From: Brachypodium distachyon
Taxonomy: Eukaryota > Streptophyta > Magnoliopsida > Poales > Poaceae
DNA length: 64,000 bases
Assembly: GCF_000005505.3 (NCBI RefSeq)
Contig: NC_016131.3
Location: 14,653,501-14,717,500, forward strand
Direction: 5' to 3'
In this document: positions 61,210-64,000 of the stretch, in pieces
How positions within the stretch are numbered: position 1 is the stretch's first letter
Layout: each line of letters starts with the position of its first letter
Translations under genes and position numbers: made by a program
The notes under the pieces: generated by a model
What the model was told of the DNA's origin: nothing
Database searches by the model: none
Seen by the model: only the letters and a program-made list of their open reading frames with translations

Positions 61210-62222
61210 ATTTTACAGGCCATGCCCCTGCAATGGGCTTGACAAAATCTCTCATCAGAGAACCCCAGACGAGAGTATAGCCTGCAGATTTCTCCAATGC
61301 ACATTTAAACCTCGTTTTTTGTGTAGAGGTATGGATATAGGCGAAAATTTCTCAGCATTTTCCCCTCGAATGACATTGTACAGTTAACCATTACTAGAAT
61401 GTAAATCCCATCTCGTTTTAGAGCTTCTCCGAGTGCAAATAAATCATTTTTACTTTTGGTAATTCTTCGTTGCCTGGAATTCTCGTCATGCTTTGCATCC
61501 TCGTGCACGTTTAGTATTTGGATGCTGTAGGCGATATCGATTCACTCAGTGATGCTGGGTGGAAGGCTGCCGTTGTACATTTTCCATGGGCAAGTGATTT
61601 ATTCTGACGAAAGCATGCGTCCATGATTGATTTTTTGAAAGAAAAACAAAAACTGCGTGTACAAAAGTATATGGTTTTTTAAATTAGTTTTTAAATTTAT
61701 CCAAATACCATGGCGAAAAAACCTGCTCTTGTTCGGACTATTACCAAATTTTTCGCGCCAGAAATTTCACAAAACTACGCATTATTTTTATGAGTAACTT
61801 TTAGTACGTACAACAAAATATTTAGCGTTATAATTTAAAATATACACGAGGATATTTGGATTGCAGAGGGCGGTGGAATTGCCCAAAGCCCATTCCAGCC
61901 CAAGCTGAGCTGACAAACAAGCAGCCCCCCCACCGGCCCACCCCCAATACTACCCAGAAGGCCAGAACCCAGAAGGGGAAAGCAGCGGTCGTCTTTTGCT
62001 CAAAAAAAAAAAAAAGCAGCGGTCGTCTCCTTCCTCGAAAATTTTGAATTCCTGAAACGGCAAGAACTCCATGCCACGGCGACGAATCTCTCTGTAAGTT
62101 CGATCCCTTCCCCTTTGATCCACTCTCCGTTTGCATTCCTCCTCCACGGATTATCCTGCGAAGTCCTTACGAAGTTGCTGCTGGTGTTCCTGAACCTCTA
62201 TGCAGGCCACCTGCTCGACGGA
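61210..62222. other. VIPP1 3' UTR and intergenic region
   Basis: The VIPP1 3' UTR probably ends near an AATAAAT at 61438-61444. The rest is AT-rich spacer. A possible non-coding first exon of the F-box gene ends at the donor GTAAGT near 62092, with an acceptor (TGCAG) at 62202-62206. Confidence 0.45.
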
Positions 62223-63498
62223 ATGCGTCGGACAACTACCAAGCACGCGGGGCCGCGCCTCCGCGCCGGCCAGGCGTCCCAGTCCGGCGCCGGGGCATCT
62301 GCCGAACTCGACCGCCTCAGCTCGCTCCCTGACGCGCTCCTGCACCACATCATGTCGTCGCTGAAGGCATGGGACGTGGTGCGCACCTGCGTGCTCGCTC
62401 GGCGGTGGCAGCACCTCTGGGCGTCCGCGCCCTGCATTGACCTCCGCGTGTGCTACTCCCGCCGAGGTAACAACTAGCCAGAAGAGTTCTGCGACTTCGT
62501 GCACCACCTCTTCCTCTCCCGCGATGCGTCGGCACCGGTGGACACGCTAATCCTGCGGTCGAGCGACGAGGACGCGGAATACGATGAGGCCGATGCCAAA
62601 AGGTGGATCAGCGCTGCTATCAAGCACAATGCGCGGGTTATTCATCTTGCCGGACATTGCAGGGAGATTGCGTTGTTGGATGGTGTGCGCTTTGTCTCTC
62701 GCCACCTCAAGATCTTGAAGTTGTGTATGCCTGTCTCAGAGCCGGGATCCTGCAGCAGCTTTCGTCTAATTGCACATCTATGGAAGAACTGGATCTGAAG
62801 GATTGCTTGGTGGCAGGTCCTGAGATTGTGTCTGCCTCTTTGAAGACTTTAATCTTGCTCAAATGCACGATCAATTGTGACTTATCCATTGCTGCTCCGA
62901 ACCTCATACTTCTGCGCCTCACTACACCTTACATCAGAGTTCCATCTTTTGAGAACTTAGGATCACTTGTCACAGCCACCATCATACTTGATGACTCTTT
63001 CTTGGGTAATGATTATGAACATATCAGTGATGAAAATGATTTTGATGGAACTACTGATGATGATGACGACGACAATGATGATGATAACGATGATGCCAGT
63101 TATAAGGTTCATGATGACTCTTCCTTGAGTGATGATGATTTTAGATACATCAGTGATGATGGTATTGATAAGTTTGCATATGGACATGGCTTCCCTATAC
63201 ATGGATCTGGGCGTGGTGGTTACAAGGATAATTACAATTATGGTAGTGATATCGATAGCGATGACAATACCTATGAATACAGTGAGATTGCAAATGATCC
63301 AAAGTATGGCTACAAAGGTGAAGGTCAGAATTCCAGTAAAGGTGGCAACTATGGTAAAAGCAGTGGATTTAATGATAGGGAGATTTTAGGAGGCAACCAT
63401 ATTCTTCACAGCCTTTCAAGTGCTAGAAGTTTGGAGTTTTTAACTGATGCTGGAGAGGTATGGCTATCACCGCCTTTTGCTGGTCTCTCTTACTTTGA
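62223..63498 (+). pseudogene. F-box/LRR-type protein gene with nonsense and frameshift lesions
   Basis: The frame starts MRRTTTKHAGPRLRAGQASQ and contains an F-box, LDRLSSLPDALLHHIMSSLK followed by AWDVVRTCVLARRWQHLWAS, the SKP1-binding part of an SCF ubiquitin ligase. A TAG at 62475-62477 cuts the frame. The same frame continues with EEFCDFVHHLFLSRDASAPV (typical of plant F-box/FBD-LRR proteins), then shifts by one base near 62726-62735. Leucine-rich sequence follows in the new frame (ILQQLSSNCTSMEELDLKDC, SLKTLILLKCTINCDLSIAA, PNLILLRLTTPYIRVPSFEN). An Asp-rich acidic stretch (about 63040-63130) and a Gly/Tyr-rich stretch interrupt the repeats. A donor (GTATGT) at 63499 ends the exon; further exons may lie off the window. 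It is probably a pseudogene, though assembly error cannot be excluded. Confidence 0.8.
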
Positions 63499-64000
63499 GT
63501 ATGTATATTTTCCTTGAAATAGCCATAACTGCTTTACAGAACCGCTTCTTTCCGGTGTTTGCCAAAATAATGTGCATCCCCCCAAACAGAAAACAGATGT
63601 CCAATGGGCACATTTCTTACATTTTGCTCTGAAGTAACAACACCTGGATAGAGAAGTACAATTGACTTACAAAAGAGTCCAAATCAAGATAGTAGTGCTA
63701 GTTTTAGTTCAGCGTGAAATATAGTAGTATGTGAATCAATGGGGTATTGAAGAGTGTAGCTTTGTGAAAGCATTAGTCATCTAATATTTGGATGATTGTC
63801 ATTTTTTTACAGTAGCAATGGTGTCTTTTCTAATGGTTACTGCTTACATCGCTGTAGAATTAACTATACCGAGTCTTTACACCAGTCTAAGGCAATGTCC
63901 CTATACATTACCATAGAAGAAAGACGAATGATATTGTACATATAGGCACTACTCTTCTGGCAATACACCAGTATATGTTGTTTTCCTTTACTTGTTTGGC
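63499..64000 (+). other. Putative intron or 3' flank of the F-box gene
   Basis: AT-rich. An acceptor-like TTTTTACAG lies at about 63804-63812, but the sequence after it does not resemble the FBD domain expected next, so no exon is called. Confidence 0.35.

Overview
The window is plant nuclear DNA, almost certainly from a pooid grass. Intron-containing genes use GT-AG junctions, coding regions have the very high third-position GC of grasses, and Stowaway MITEs carrying the CTCCCTCCGT terminus are scattered throughout. There is also a Tourist/Harbinger-like element, an L1-type LINE with an RNase H tail, and a small copia-like LTR element. Spacing of about one gene per 4-5 kb suggests a compact pooid genome such as Brachypodium rather than wheat or barley. 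Species is an inference.

Layout. 1-3.1 kb: last three exons of a GH3 acyl amido synthetase (+). 3.5-8.4 kb: a Harbinger-like element and a minus-strand retroposon with its target-site duplication. 9.6-11.1 kb: a heavy-metal-associated isoprenylated protein (HIPP, -). 13.0-20.3 kb: a 7.3 kb LINE with a perfect 17-bp target-site duplication, split by a 1.2 kb LTR element. 22.9-24.5 kb: a P-class PPR gene (+). 25.6-26.7 kb: a seven-exon gene for a small coiled-coil protein (-). 28 kb: an FPF1-like gene (-). 29.6 kb: tRNA-Gly(CCC). 31.8-32.3 kb: NIP7 (-).

34-47 kb is the most structured part: four SRC2-like C2-domain genes. Two near-identical 'type A' genes sit at the ends in opposite orientation on a 1.6 kb inverted duplication. 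Two proline-rich 'type B' genes lie between them, along with orphan copies of the type B upstream region. An 11-bp palindrome, GCATCNGATGC, recurs upstream of all four genes and in both orphan copies. 47.5-49 kb: a broken aspartic-protease-like gene with an internal duplication. 50.2 kb: a tiny secreted cysteine-pair peptide. 51.2-52.3 kb: an SDR oxidoreductase (+). 52.5-53.8 kb: a three-exon small organellar-type protein (-), divergent from a PLS-class PPR gene (53.9-56.1 kb, +). 56.9-61.2 kb: VIPP1 in 11 exons (+). 62.2-63.5 kb: a damaged F-box gene (+) running to the right edge.

The genes do not form one pathway. Organelle functions (two PPR proteins, VIPP1, the small organellar-type protein) and membrane or calcium-linked C2 proteins are the recurring themes. 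All exon structures were assembled by hand from splice sites, reading phase and family similarity. No alignments or transcripts were available.
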